Below, in pieces: positions 63,952 to 64,000 of a stretch of DNA of 64,000 nucleotides. The translations under genes and the position numbers were made by a program. The notes beneath the pieces are model-generated. The model searched no databases. It saw nothing but the letters and a program-made list of their open reading frames with translations, and was not told the DNA's origin. Numbering within the stretch: position 1 is the first letter of the stretch; the number at the start of each line of letters is the position of its first letter. The DNA comes from Moritella sp. (GTDB lineage Bacteria > Pseudomonadota > Gammaproteobacteria > Enterobacterales > Moritellaceae), in the NCBI RefSeq assembly GCF_013215705.1, contig NZ_JABSQR010000004.1, forward strand, positions 186,001 through 250,000, written 5' to 3'.

Positions 63952-64000
63952 TCATTAGTCAGTGTTGTTTATAGCAACAAATCAACAGGGTTGATTAGAA

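Overview
The window looks like chromosomal DNA of an AT-rich marine gammaproteobacterium, a facultative anaerobe of the Moritella/Psychromonas/Shewanella/Vibrio type. The evidence is the anaerobic fatty-acid oxidation pair fadI-fadJ, FadL porins, anaerobic ribonucleotide reductase nrdD-nrdG behind FNR-like and NrdR-like sites, a Bat/MoxR operon, SbcCD, and an ApbE/DUF3570/DUF4266/TlpA cassette. I cannot name the species from sequence alone. I see no phage, insertion sequence, CRISPR array or rRNA; the only RNA gene is one tRNA-Ser(UGA).

Layout: (1) 1-6.5 kb is a loose set of single genes (cupin, DUF4153 membrane protein, AraC regulator, methyltransferase, GNAT, LysE exporter) mixed with gene remnants of NIPSNAP, HAD phosphatase, NUDIX, VOC-like and ABM proteins. 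(2) 6.6-15.3 kb holds the sbcD-sbcC nuclease operon, an MBL hydrolase, an M48 lipoprotein peptidase, DUF4250, a Sel1-repeat protein and queC. (3) 15.4-28.1 kb is mostly monocistronic metabolism and transport: an SdaC-like amino-acid permease, an acyl-CoA synthetase remnant, AraC, amidohydrolase, LysE, two GNATs, M23 peptidase, an auxiliary trpS with cupin and hydrolase, and a 2-hydroxyacid dehydrogenase preceded by five 13-bp tandem repeats. (4) 27.1-30.2 kb is the four-gene extracytoplasmic redox cassette TlpA - DUF4266 lipoprotein - DUF3570 barrel - ApbE. (5) 30.4-33.6 kb holds tRNA-Ser and nrdD-nrdG. (6) 34.4-38.2 kb holds a two-domain SDR protein resembling fatty acyl-CoA reductases, an orphan pseudopilin, a nucleotidyltransferase and a GFA protein. 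(7) 38.7-42.2 kb is fadI-fadJ with FadR-like and PsrA-like operators. (8) 42.5-49.4 kb is the six-gene Bat operon. (9) 49.7-55.7 kb is fbp and three tandem FadL-family porins, the first with a near-consensus FadR site. (10) 55.8-63.7 kb is a leftward cluster of a histidine phosphatase, four glycosyltransferases and a large MscS channel.

Lipid metabolism links several regions. FadL proteins import fatty acids, FadI/FadJ degrade them, the two-domain SDR protein could reduce acyl-CoA, and FadR-like sites at fadI and the first fadL suggest shared control. Adaptation to anoxia is visible in nrdDG and fadIJ. Many coordinates below use a start chosen by Shine-Dalgarno spacing rather than the longest reading frame; the reason is given in each entry.
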